Assembly (NCBI GenBank): GCA_041170785.1
Contig: JBEDND010000095.1
Location: 1-11,365, forward strand
Length of the DNA: 11,365 nt
Direction of reading: 5' to 3'
DNA from: REEB481 sp041170785
GTDB lineage: Bacteria > Bacteroidota > Bacteroidia > NS11-12g > UBA955
Part shown: positions 1 to 7,336 of the stretch, one piece after another
How the letters are laid out: the number at the start of each line of letters is the position of its first letter
Position numbering within the stretch: the first letter of the stretch is position 1
The notes under the pieces: generated by a model
The model's database searches: none
What the model was told of the DNA's origin: nothing
What the model saw: only the letters and a program-made list of their open reading frames with translations
Made by a program: the position numbers and the translations under genes

Positions 1-1
1 T

Positions 2-427
2 GATCCGTACCTCAGGCCATTGTACGACGCCTTGGAAGACATGATTCCCATGGAAAAATTGAAAACCATGATTGAAACCAGGATCATTGAAATCGCACCA
101 ATGGCGTTCATGCGCGGCCGAACACTGGACAACTGTTACGTAATCTTGGATGAAGCGCAAAACAGCACAGACATGCAGTTGAAAATGTTCTTGACGCGGA
201 TGGGTCCACAGGCTAAATTGATCATTACCGGCGACTTAACCCAAATTGATTTGCCCCGCAAACAACAAAGCGGCCTGCGCAAAGCGGTGCAGTTGCTGAA
301 AAACATAGACGGCATCGGCATGATTCACCTGGACACTTCCGATGTGGTGCGGCACCGTTTGGTGAAGGCCATCATCAAGGCTTACAATCAGAGCGAAGCA
401 GAAGAACGCGGAATTGATGAGTCATGA
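2..427 (+). CDS. PhoH-like ATPase, C-terminal part (5' end outside window)
   Basis: This is the last 141 codons of a PhoH/YbeZ-family P-loop ATPase. The frame is open from base 2, so the gene begins upstream of the window. Visible family features are a conserved Leu-Arg-Pro-Leu-Tyr-Asp segment at the left edge, a Walker B-type VILDEAQN motif at about 140-163, and the ITGDLTQIDLP segment at about 223-255, which resembles the sensor region of PhoH and related helicase-like ATPases. The Walker A motif must lie in the missing part; full-length members are about 315-320 residues. PhoH-like proteins are cytoplasmic and bind ATP, and have been linked to RNA metabolism and phosphate starvation, but their exact role is not settled. 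The gene ends 45 bases before purC on the same strand. The family call is secure; the cellular role is not. Confidence 0.93.
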   Translation, partial: DPYLRPLYDALEDMIPMEKLKTMIETRIIEIAPMAFMRGRTLDNCYVILDEAQNSTDMQLKMFLTRMGPQAKLIITGDLTQIDLPRKQQSGLRKAVQLLKNIDGIGMIHLDTSDVVRHRLVKAIIKAYNQSEAEERGIDES

Positions 428-472
428 ATTGAAAAAAAATATCATTTTTGCTGTTCGAGTAAGCCTGATTTT

Positions 473-1426
473 ATGAACGCACTGACCGCAACGAACTTTT
501 TCTTTAGAAACCAAACAACATTTCTGCGCGGAAAGGTTCGTGATGTGTACAGCATCGGCCATGACCACTTGGTGGTGGTAGCCTGCGACCGGATATCAGC
601 TTTCGACCATGTGCTTCCTAAGCCTATCCCGTACAAGGGCCAGGTATTGAACAGTGTGGCGTCCTTATTTCTCGATGAAACCCGTGACATCATTCCCAAT
701 TGGAAAATTGCCACACCAGACCCGCAAGTAACCATCGGTTATAAATGTGCGGCCATTCCTGTAGAATTCGTGGTACGCGGCTACCTGGCAGGTCATGCCT
801 GGAGGGTGTACAAGGAAGGCGGCAGAACCATATGCGGTGTAAAAATGCCTGACGGATTGAGGGAAAACGACAAATTGCCGGCACCCATCATCACGCCATC
901 AACCAAAGCATCCAGCGGTCATGATGAAGATATTACCCTGAAAGAAATAACGGAACGAAAACTGCTCACCCAACAACAATGTGACCAGCTTGTGGAAACG
1001 TCGCTGTCGCTGTATGAACGAGGCAGTTCCTATGCGGCAGCCCGTGGATTGATTCTGGTGGACACCAAGTATGAATTTGGCGTTCGGGAGGAACAATTGA
1101 TGCTGATTGATGAAGTACATACACCCGATTCATCTCGCTTTTTCTATGCTTCGGAGTACGAAACGTTACAGCAAGCCGGCAAACCCCAAAAACAGCTTTC
1201 CAAAGAGTTTGTCAGGGAATGGCTGATTGCACACAACTTCCAGGGCCTCAAAGGCCAGATTATCCCGGATATGCCGGATGAATTTGTGGATTCCATCACC
1301 GAAAGGTATATAGAGCTTTATACCGCAATGACCGGGCATACCATTGAAAAACGTGATTACACGCACATACTCAACGACATGGAACAGGCCATTGTACAAC
1401 GTTTGGAGCAGTTAAACATCATCTAA
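473..1426 (+). CDS. purC: Phosphoribosylaminoimidazole-succinocarboxamide synthase (SAICAR synthase)
   Basis: This 317-residue cytoplasmic enzyme of de novo purine synthesis joins CAIR and aspartate with ATP to give SAICAR. The N-terminus carries the family's GKVRDVY nucleotide-binding strand, followed by the DRISAFDHVLP segment. The first family signature is seen as VEFVVRGYLAGHAWR (residues 97-111) and the second as VDTKYEFG (196-203). The length fits the longer ADE1-like form (about 300 residues) rather than the roughly 237-residue E. coli form. The ATG at 473 is preceded by an A/T-rich leader without a clear ribosome binding site, as is common in Bacteroidota, and it places GKVRDVY at the usual distance from the N-terminus. 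It lies 45 bases after phoH and 21 bases before the next gene, so all three may be co-transcribed. No disruption is seen. Confidence 0.97.
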   Translation: MNALTATNFFFRNQTTFLRGKVRDVYSIGHDHLVVVACDRISAFDHVLPKPIPYKGQVLNSVASLFLDETRDIIPNWKIATPDPQVTIGYKCAAIPVEFVVRGYLAGHAWRVYKEGGRTICGVKMPDGLRENDKLPAPIITPSTKASSGHDEDITLKEITERKLLTQQQCDQLVETSLSLYERGSSYAAARGLILVDTKYEFGVREEQLMLIDEVHTPDSSRFFYASEYETLQQAGKPQKQLSKEFVREWLIAHNFQGLKGQIIPDMPDEFVDSITERYIELYTAMTGHTIEKRDYTHILNDMEQAIVQRLEQLNII

Positions 1427-1447
1427 AAAACAACTCATACCAGCTAT

Positions 1448-3301
1448 ATGAAAAGAGTTCTTACCACAACCCTTTGCTTATCCTTGGGAAGTCTTGCGGC
1501 ACAAACCGTTAGCACTTTTGCAGGCACACAGTATCAAGGGAACGGCCGCTACAATTCAACATCCAACAATCCCATTGCAACTGAAAACTACAGCCGGCCT
1601 ACAGGGATTGCCTTGGATGTAAATGGCAAAATTTACATCACCGATGAGCACAACGTACAGTTGATTGACGGAACTACCAACCGCATCCGTGCCGGTTACC
1701 TGGGAGATCCAAATGATCCGGGAGCCATTGGCGACGACGATGCTACCGGTACCGTTTCCCGCTTTTTTGCTCCCGCAGGACTGGCCATCCATCCCAGCAG
1801 CAACGATGCGTATATCTGCGACCGCTACAACAGCACCATTCGCAAGATGACCAAGTTTGTGAATGCCAGCAGCGGTCAGATTGTATCCACCCACACCGGC
1901 AAACCATCGTTTATGGGCGGTTACAAAGACGGTTCATTGTCTGTGGCAGAATTTGAGGAACCTACCGACATTGTGATCGATGCCAACGGTGTGATGTATG
2001 TTGCAGATTTCGGCAACGACTGTATCCGTAAAATCACCAGCACCGCGGTAAGCACCCTGTGCGGCAACCCAAACAATCCCGGTTTTGCCGACGGCACCGG
2101 CACTGCAGCAAAGTTTGATGCCATCACAGGCCTTTGCCTTGAGAATTCCACTTCGCTGCTGGTTGCAGACCGCAACAACAAACGCATCCGCAGGGTGAAC
2201 CTGAGCACCGGTGCAGTAACAACGGTAATCAGCGGCCTCGACGCGCCCAACGACGTAATTGTGGCCAAAGGAAACATTTACATCCTTGAGAATCATTGCA
2301 TCAAGGTGTACAATGGAACCAATACCAGTGTTTTCTGTGGATCGGCAACCGTGGCAGGCTTCGCCAACGGAACCGGCAGTGTTGCCCGTTTCGAACAACT
2401 GCAACAAGGAATGTACCTGGCTGCAGATGATGCACTGCTTGTGGTAGATGAAGGAAACAACATCATCCGGAAGGTTACCTTGAATCCGGCTCCCATTGCC
2501 GACTTTATCGCATCTCCCACAAGTGCCACCGTTGGTCAGACGGTTGTTTTACGCAACAAATCACTGTATGGACAAACCTTCAGTTGGACCATCACTCCTG
2601 CCAATTACGCCTTACAAAGCGGCTCCAAGCTTACCGATACTGTGGTATATGTAACCTTCAGTACCGCCGGAACCTACAACGTATCGCTCACGGCAACCAA
2701 TACCTATGGCAGCAATACCGCCACCAAAAATTCATACCTGAACATCAGCAACATCTCAGGAACCCCTCCGGTAGCAAACTTCAGCGCAGCCAAAACAACG
2801 CTCGCTTTGAACGAAGTGGTTCAGTTAACCGACCTGAGCAGCAATAATCCAACAAGCTGGGAATGGACCATCACACCAACAACCTTTGCCTATGAAACAG
2901 GTTCAAGTGCAAGCAGCCGTTTCCCAAATGTTCGATTTACGGCTGCCGGTACCTATTCCATCACCCTCAAGGCAACCAATGCTAATGGCTCGAATTCAGC
3001 CACCAAGAATAATTACATCACCGTTTCAGCTACAAGTTCAATCCGAGATGCCCATCAATTACTCATGGGTGTTTATCCAATACCGGCGAACGATTACATC
3101 CAGGTGAACCTGAATAAACAACAGGGTAAAGTACAAGCTTCACTGCTGGGCATGGATGGACGCATCATGCATACCTGGAACGGCATGAGCGGAAATTCGT
3201 TCCGTCTGAATCTGCCTGCGCAGATTTCATCAGGCATGTATTTCCTGCGCATCAGCGACGAATACCAAAGCAACAGCATCCGCATCAATATTGAGCGCTG
3301 A
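1448..3301 (+). CDS. Secreted NHL-propeller / PKD protein with T9SS C-terminal sorting domain
   Basis: This 617-residue protein has a signal peptide (residues 1 to about 18: basic MKR, hydrophobic core, cleavage near Ala17/Ala18). Residues 25-345 hold about six NHL-like units, centred near 49-75, 107-134, 169-197, 224-251, 265-288 and 316-344. Several read PxGIxxD..xxYVAD..NxxIRKxT, with linkers such as GFADGTGTAAKF and GFANGTGSVARF, as in a six-bladed beta-propeller. Two PKD-type beta-sandwich domains follow (about 349-434 and 441-527), each with a Trp-x-Ile-Thr-Pro core and an AGTYxxxLxATNxxGSN strand. Residues about 540-617 match a type A T9SS sorting domain: a YPIPANDYIQV strand, then GMYFLRI near the end. 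The protein is therefore probably exported by Sec, moved across the outer membrane by T9SS and anchored or released outside. No catalytic motif is visible; a binding or structural role is inferred. A strong terminator follows. Confidence 0.92.
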   Translation: MKRVLTTTLCLSLGSLAAQTVSTFAGTQYQGNGRYNSTSNNPIATENYSRPTGIALDVNGKIYITDEHNVQLIDGTTNRIRAGYLGDPNDPGAIGDDDATGTVSRFFAPAGLAIHPSSNDAYICDRYNSTIRKMTKFVNASSGQIVSTHTGKPSFMGGYKDGSLSVAEFEEPTDIVIDANGVMYVADFGNDCIRKITSTAVSTLCGNPNNPGFADGTGTAAKFDAITGLCLENSTSLLVADRNNKRIRRVNLSTGAVTTVISGLDAPNDVIVAKGNIYILENHCIKVYNGTNTSVFCGSATVAGFANGTGSVARFEQLQQGMYLAADDALLVVDEGNNIIRKVTLNPAPIADFIASPTSATVGQTVVLRNKSLYGQTFSWTITPANYALQSGSKLTDTVVYVTFSTAGTYNVSLTATNTYGSNTATKNSYLNISNISGTPPVANFSAAKTTLALNEVVQLTDLSSNNPTSWEWTITPTTFAYETGSSASSRFPNVRFTAAGTYSITLKATNANGSNSATKNNYITVSATSSIRDAHQLLMGVYPIPANDYIQVNLNKQQGKVQASLLGMDGRIMHTWNGMSGNSFRLNLPAQISSGMYFLRISDEYQSNSIRINIER

Positions 3302-5204
3302 TCCAAAATATGCAACGTTGAAAAGCCCTCCTCGCGGGGGCTTTTTTTTATCTGCGGAAGCCTGGCTGCTTTGGGTCAAACACCTGTTGTTTTGGTTGCT
3401 CATTTCCTGGCTGAGTCGGCTGGCATTAATGTCAAGAAACTGGTCTCTTTTTGAAGAATTTGGTTCTGGTGCATTGTTTCAAACCTTTATCGCAGGATGG
3501 CCTTTAGACTTAAGCACGGCTTGTTACCTCACATTAATACAATGCTTACTCAGCCTGCCATTGCTGGTTCTACAGCGCGGAATGCGGTTTTTAAAAAGCT
3601 GGTTATTTTTACTTACCACACTGTTGGCCTTGGTGTATTGGGTTCTTACGCTTACCGACACCGAACTGCTCCCTAAATGGGGCAACCGAATCAACGATCA
3701 GGTATTCATCTATCTGGAACACCCCAAAGAAGTGATTGCATTCAGTAGTGGCGCACCGTGGCTGTCCATCATTTTATGGTTTGCTGTTGGAATGGGGATG
3801 AGTTTATACAGCTACCACCGGCTCTTACAGCTGCGCATTCCCGATGTGCGGCCTGCCTTGTGGCATCATCCTTACCTAAGACATGCTGTATTGTTTATCC
3901 TGCTTCCATTGGGTATGCGCGGCGGTATTGGCACTGTGCCGCTGAACCAAAGCGCTGCAGCGCATGCCAGCGAAACAAAACTGAATATTTTGGCAGTAAA
4001 CTCCTTCTGGAATTTTGGTTATTACCTGACCAATGGAACCAGGAATATTCCATTTGAGCAATACTACTGTTGTCCGGACGATTCGATGAACGCAGCCGCA
4101 GATTTCTTTTATTCCAAAGATTCCGTACATACCCGCATTACAGATACTTACAAACCCAACGTGTTGTTGATCATCCTTGAAGGATTTACAGCAAAAGGCA
4201 GCAAAAAACTTCACGGATTGTTAGACTGCACCCCGCAGCTGGATCGGATTGCTGCGGAAGGTATTTCCTTCCAAAATGCCATAGCTGCGGGTGACCGCAC
4301 CGATAAAGGTTTGGCAAGTATACTCAGCGGCTGGATGCCCCAGCCTTGGCATTCTGTATTACACGAACCTGAAAAGGCTACCCGATTGCCTTCCCTCACT
4401 GCCAAACTGGCGGCTGAAGGCTACCAAACTTTATTTACCTATGGCGGTGATTTGAGGTTTGCCGACATGAAGGCATATTTGATGGCCACAGGCTTTAAAG
4501 AATGTTATGACAAGGCAGATTATCCCGCAGCACAACAAAACAGCAAATGGGGCGCACATGATGAGTTTGTGTACCTGAAGCTGCTGGAACAACTGAAACA
4601 CAGAAGCACACCATGGTTCGGTGCCCTGCTCAGCCTGAGCAGCCATGAGCCGTTTGAAGTTCCCGGAGGCAGTTTGCAAGGCACAGAAACAGATAAATTC
4701 AGGTCAAGCATGTTGTATGCAGACCGCTGTTTAGGCGCGTTTATGATGGAGGCTCAAAAAACTGCCTGGTACGCCAATACGCTCATCGTTATTACTGCCG
4801 ATCATGGACACGATATTGGGCTGCAACCGGAACATTCCTTCCATCCTGATTTGTTCAGAATTCCCTTGATTATTACCGGAGGTGCATTGAAAAATTCTTT
4901 GAAAGGCACGGTAATCAATGAAACCGTTTCTCAGGCACATTTATCCGCAAACCTGCTTGTACAATTGGGTCTTAAGCCCACAACCCTGCCTTATTCCACC
5001 TGGTTTGACGGACGCAGTGATTACGCATATTATGCCTTCAACAGCGGATTTGGCTTGGTGCGCGATTCACTCTGCATCATCGGAGAAAATCAACCCCTGC
5101 GGCGTACCCTTTTCCTGGGCAGTGAAGGCCACAAGCATGATGGATTATTCGAAAAAGCCGCTGCCCTGCAACAGTTCTGGATAAAAAAATACCAGGGCTT
5201 GTAA
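3291..5204 (+). CDS. LTA synthase/MdoB-like membrane phosphoglycerol transferase-type sulfatase-fold enzyme
   Basis: This is an integral membrane enzyme of the LtaS/MdoB type. Five transmembrane segments (about 25-46, 73-94, 104-122, 157-174 and 195-209, numbered from the frame opening at 3291) precede an extracytoplasmic sulfatase-fold domain. Metal and active-site residues seen are Glu297 (LIILEGF), nucleophile Thr337 (GDRTDKG), His452 (SSHEPF) and Asp504-His505 (TADHGHD), the LtaS pattern with Thr rather than a sulfatase Cys/Ser. The family transfers phosphoglycerol or similar phospho-groups to envelope glycans or lipids; the substrate here is unknown. The start is uncertain. The frame opens at TTG 3291, overlapping the upstream stop, but the terminator at 3321-3349 lies inside it, and the first ATG (3429) would delete segment 1. 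TTG 3318 or CTG 3366 (after GGAAG at 3356-3360) would keep all five segments. Confidence 0.88.
   Translation: MSADPKYATLKSPPRGGFFLSAEAWLLWVKHLLFWLLISWLSRLALMSRNWSLFEEFGSGALFQTFIAGWPLDLSTACYLTLIQCLLSLPLLVLQRGMRFLKSWLFLLTTLLALVYWVLTLTDTELLPKWGNRINDQVFIYLEHPKEVIAFSSGAPWLSIILWFAVGMGMSLYSYHRLLQLRIPDVRPALWHHPYLRHAVLFILLPLGMRGGIGTVPLNQSAAAHASETKLNILAVNSFWNFGYYLTNGTRNIPFEQYYCCPDDSMNAAADFFYSKDSVHTRITDTYKPNVLLIILEGFTAKGSKKLHGLLDCTPQLDRIAAEGISFQNAIAAGDRTDKGLASILSGWMPQPWHSVLHEPEKATRLPSLTAKLAAEGYQTLFTYGGDLRFADMKAYLMATGFKECYDKADYPAAQQNSKWGAHDEFVYLKLLEQLKHRSTPWFGALLSLSSHEPFEVPGGSLQGTETDKFRSSMLYADRCLGAFMMEAQKTAWYANTLIVITADHGHDIGLQPEHSFHPDLFRIPLIITGGALKNSLKGTVINETVSQAHLSANLLVQLGLKPTTLPYSTWFDGRSDYAYYAFNSGFGLVRDSLCIIGENQPLRRTLFLGSEGHKHDGLFEKAAALQQFWIKKYQGL
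3321..3349 (+). terminator. Intrinsic (Rho-independent) terminator after the T9SS protein gene
   Basis: AAAAGCCC (3321-3328) pairs with GGGCTTTT (3338-3345). The stem can extend by a T-G and a C-G pair to leave a CTCGC loop at 3331-3335. Eight T residues (3342-3349) follow the stem directly. It starts 20 bases after the stop codon at 3299-3301, where a terminator for the upstream gene would be expected. It also lies inside the open frame of the next gene, which bears on where that gene starts. Confidence 0.87.
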
Positions 5205-5257
5205 CATTATTCGACAAAAAGGCGTTTCAACGAAAACTTTGGCTCACCTTTTGTAAG

Positions 5258-5527
5258 ATGAAATCCGTAAAGCACCAAAACATCGTGAAAACCGTCAGGC
5301 CCTTCATCAATAAAAAAGCTGTTTTAATTGGGTTCTTATTGTTGGCAAACCTGATCGGTTTTGTGGTTGCTCGAAATTATTTCCACAAAAACGCCTGTAT
5401 GAGTTGCAGCATCCCAAAGGAAACGATTGAGGAACCTGGTCAACAGGTGCATCAGGGATCTACGGTAATGTTTAGCTGGGCCTTCACCTTATTGGAAATG
5501 ATGCGCCCGGGAAATCAGGTTCGATAA
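5258..5527 (+). CDS. Small single-pass membrane protein with CxxC motif, unknown function
   Basis: I do not recognise this 89-residue protein. It has a basic N-terminus (seven Lys/Arg in the first 20 residues), one clear transmembrane segment (about 21-38), a Cys-Met-Ser-Cys pair at residues 47-50 and a short soluble tail with a hydrophobic stretch near 69-82. By the positive-inside rule the tail, with its CxxC, should face the periplasm. The ATG at 5258 lies 53 bases after the sulfatase stop, and the TAA at 5525-5527 is 15 bases before the kinase start, so it sits where an accessory gene of the kinase operon would. Codon choice resembles its neighbours, which supports a real gene. A sensing or redox-linked role is only an inference from position and the cysteine pair. 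It could instead be a poorly conserved membrane peptide without a link to the kinase. Confidence 0.7.
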   Translation: MKSVKHQNIVKTVRPFINKKAVLIGFLLLANLIGFVVARNYFHKNACMSCSIPKETIEEPGQQVHQGSTVMFSWAFTLLEMMRPGNQVR

Positions 5528-5529
5528 GC

Positions 5530-5545
5530 AGGTGAAGTTCGCTTG
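5530..5545 (+). promoter_or_regulatory. Ribosome binding site and TTG start of the histidine kinase gene
   Basis: The sequence AGGTGAAG (5530-5537) lies five bases before a TTG at 5543-5545. No in-frame ATG exists until well past the membrane segments, and the frame upstream is closed by TAA at 5525-5527. This purine-rich stretch therefore decides the start in favour of TTG. Confidence 0.6.
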
Positions 5546-6592
5546 AAACGTTCCCTGACACGCACCTATCGTTTCCTGTATAAGGCGAAAATCTACCATC
5601 TGCTTTTCTGGTTGCTGTACACCCTTTTCTGGGCTGTATTGTTCCAGCCTTCTCCACGTTTCGAAATCGCCCTGATTAAATCTGCCGCGGTGCTTATTTT
5701 TCATGCCGGCGTAAGTTATTTCAACAACTACTTCTTATTAAACTGGTTTCTGCTCAAAAGGCAATACCTCACGTATGTGTTCACTTTGCTGTTGATAATT
5801 GCTTTGGCCAGTTATCCGCAAGCCATCATCTATCATCGGTTCTTCAACCTGGATGATGAAGTACGTGATTCCATCTGGACCTGGAGGTTTTTTCTGGCCA
5901 ACGGCCTGAGCATCTTTCTAACTGTAGCCGTAACCAGCAGTTTGAAATTGCTGAAGAACTGGTATCAGGAGGAACAGTTTTCGCGCGCACTTCGAAAATT
6001 GCACACAGAGATGGAGCTTAAGTTCCTTAAGTCGCAAATCAACCCGCATTTCCTGTTTAACTGTCTGAATAATTTATATGCACTAACGCTGATTAAATCA
6101 GAAAAAGCGCCCGAGGTGGTACTGCGGCTCAGCAATATCTTACGATACGTTCTCTACGAAACCCCGGAAGGTAAAGTGCCGCTGGAAAAGGAAATCGAAT
6201 ATTTGCAGAATTATGTCGAACTGGAAAAAATCAGGTTGGGTGATCGGGCACATATTGAGGTGCAGATTGAAGGTGATTATACAGCCACAGAAATCGAACC
6301 TATGATGTTGCTCACGCTGGTCGAGAACAGTTTCAAACATGGAACCGCCAAACAGAACAATGGTGCGTGGATCAACATCAGCCTGCGCAGGTCAGCGCCA
6401 GACATGCTGCATTTTCAGGTTTCCAACAGCAAGGTGGAAGACCCCGCGGATGCAATGGTCGATGCCAAAAACGGGGGCATTGGACTGAATAATTTGAAAA
6501 AAAGACTGGATATGTTGTATCAGGGCAAGCATAAACTTATGATCAGCGATACACAAAACCGGTACACAGTAGATCTTTACATCACTACCTAA
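5543..6592 (+). CDS. LytS/YehU-family sensor histidine kinase
   Basis: This is a 349-residue membrane histidine kinase of the His_kinase (LytS/YehU) type. Four transmembrane segments (about 17-34, 43-66, 75-97 and 114-135) are joined by short loops, with no sizeable periplasmic sensor domain. A short coiled linker leads to the phosphoacceptor motif QINPHFLFN with His169. The ATPase domain shows an N-box, LVENSFKHG with Asn262, and a G-box, GGIGLNNLKKRL beginning at Gly311. It should autophosphorylate and pass phosphate to the response regulator encoded 12 bases downstream. The TTG start gives an N-terminus in which a short basic stretch leads straight into segment 1 (KIYHLLFWLLYTLFW), usual for Bacteroidota members. 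The signal it senses cannot be read from the sequence; the lack of a sensor domain makes an accessory membrane partner plausible. Confidence 0.95.
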   Translation: MKRSLTRTYRFLYKAKIYHLLFWLLYTLFWAVLFQPSPRFEIALIKSAAVLIFHAGVSYFNNYFLLNWFLLKRQYLTYVFTLLLIIALASYPQAIIYHRFFNLDDEVRDSIWTWRFFLANGLSIFLTVAVTSSLKLLKNWYQEEQFSRALRKLHTEMELKFLKSQINPHFLFNCLNNLYALTLIKSEKAPEVVLRLSNILRYVLYETPEGKVPLEKEIEYLQNYVELEKIRLGDRAHIEVQIEGDYTATEIEPMMLLTLVENSFKHGTAKQNNGAWINISLRRSAPDMLHFQVSNSKVEDPADAMVDAKNGGIGLNNLKKRLDMLYQGKHKLMISDTQNRYTVDLYITT

Positions 6593-6604
6593 ATCATCAT
6601 CATC
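6593..6604 (+). repeat. (ATC)4 triplet run filling the kinase-regulator gap
   Basis: The whole gap between the kinase stop (TAA, 6590-6592) and the regulator ATG (6605) consists of four ATC triplets. There is no Shine-Dalgarno-like sequence in it, so translation of the regulator may depend on coupling to the kinase or on Bacteroidota-style initiation without Shine-Dalgarno pairing. Confidence 0.8.
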
Positions 6605-7336
6605 ATGGAACCTATCCTCACCTGCATGTGTGTAGACGATGAACCACTGGCTATAGAAGTCATGAAAAATCTCATCGCCTCACGTCAAGACCTTAAACTG
6701 AATGCAACCGCCGGCAATGCCATGGAAGCCATGGAAAAGCTGAGAAATGCACCTGTTGATTTGATCTTTTGCGATGTGAACATGCCCGAAATCAACGGTT
6801 TGGAGTTTGCCCGAAGCATACAGGATGTTTCATCAGCCATCATTTTCACCACCGCACATCCTGAATTTGCCGTTGATGCCTTTGAATTGGAAGCACTTGA
6901 TTACCTCACCAAGCCGGTTTCACCTGAACGGTTTGATAAAGCTATTCAAAAGGCACATGAGTATTTCGAATTGCGCAGGGACAAAAAGGATGAAAAAGTA
7001 GAACTGGAAGACGGGCATATTTTCGTGAAAACGGATGCCAAACTGCTGAAAATCAGTTACAGCGATATTCAATATGTGGAAGCCTTTGCAGACTACGTGA
7101 AAATCTGGATTTCTGACGAAAAGCGTATTGTCACCTTGCAAACCATGAAGAAAATGGAACAAGGCCTGCCGGCAGAAAAGTTTCTGCGCATCCACCGTTC
7201 TTTCATCATTGCATTGGATAAGATTCAGGCGGTGGCCGGAAATAATGTCATTATCAGCGGAAAATCCATTCCCATTGGAAAAAATTACCGCGACGCGTTC
7301 ATGCGCATGATTGCAGGAAAGAAACTCGGATTTTAA
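6605..7336 (+). CDS. LytTR-family response regulator
   Basis: This 243-residue regulator is the likely partner of the kinase immediately upstream. The receiver domain (about 1-120) has the acidic pair Asp11-Asp12, the phosphoacceptor Asp57 (FCDVNMP), the Thr82-Thr83 switch region (FTTAHPEFA) and Lys103 (DYLTKPVS). A linker rich in Lys and Glu leads to a LytTR DNA-binding domain (about 140-238), recognised by ISYSDIQYVEAFADYVKI, the segment FLRIHRSFIIAL and the terminal IPIGKNYRDAF. LytTR domains bind direct repeats upstream of target promoters. The targets are not known; the neighbouring membrane enzyme and small membrane protein are candidates by position only. The TAA stop shares the palindrome TTAA (7333-7336) with the stop of the convergent GSCFA gene. 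Confidence 0.96.
   Translation: MEPILTCMCVDDEPLAIEVMKNLIASRQDLKLNATAGNAMEAMEKLRNAPVDLIFCDVNMPEINGLEFARSIQDVSSAIIFTTAHPEFAVDAFELEALDYLTKPVSPERFDKAIQKAHEYFELRRDKKDEKVELEDGHIFVKTDAKLLKISYSDIQYVEAFADYVKIWISDEKRIVTLQTMKKMEQGLPAEKFLRIHRSFIIALDKIQAVAGNNVIISGKSIPIGKNYRDAFMRMIAGKKLGF

Noticed and set aside
2492..3034. DNA-level tandem duplication of the PKD segment
   Set aside because: The two PKD domains are similar as proteins, but the nucleotide sequences have clearly diverged and no exact long repeat is visible, so this is an old domain duplication rather than a recent repeat.
5214..5254. Inverted repeat ACAAAAAGG / CCTTTTGT between the sulfatase and small-protein genes
   Set aside because: The arms are A/T-rich with a bulge, the loop is about 24 bases and no T run follows. 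Such a pairing is expected by chance in this composition.
5525..5545. The small protein and the kinase being one gene split by a point mutation to TAA
   Set aside because: The kinase N-terminus after the TTG looks complete for its family and has its own AGGTGAAG site, so two genes are the simpler reading.
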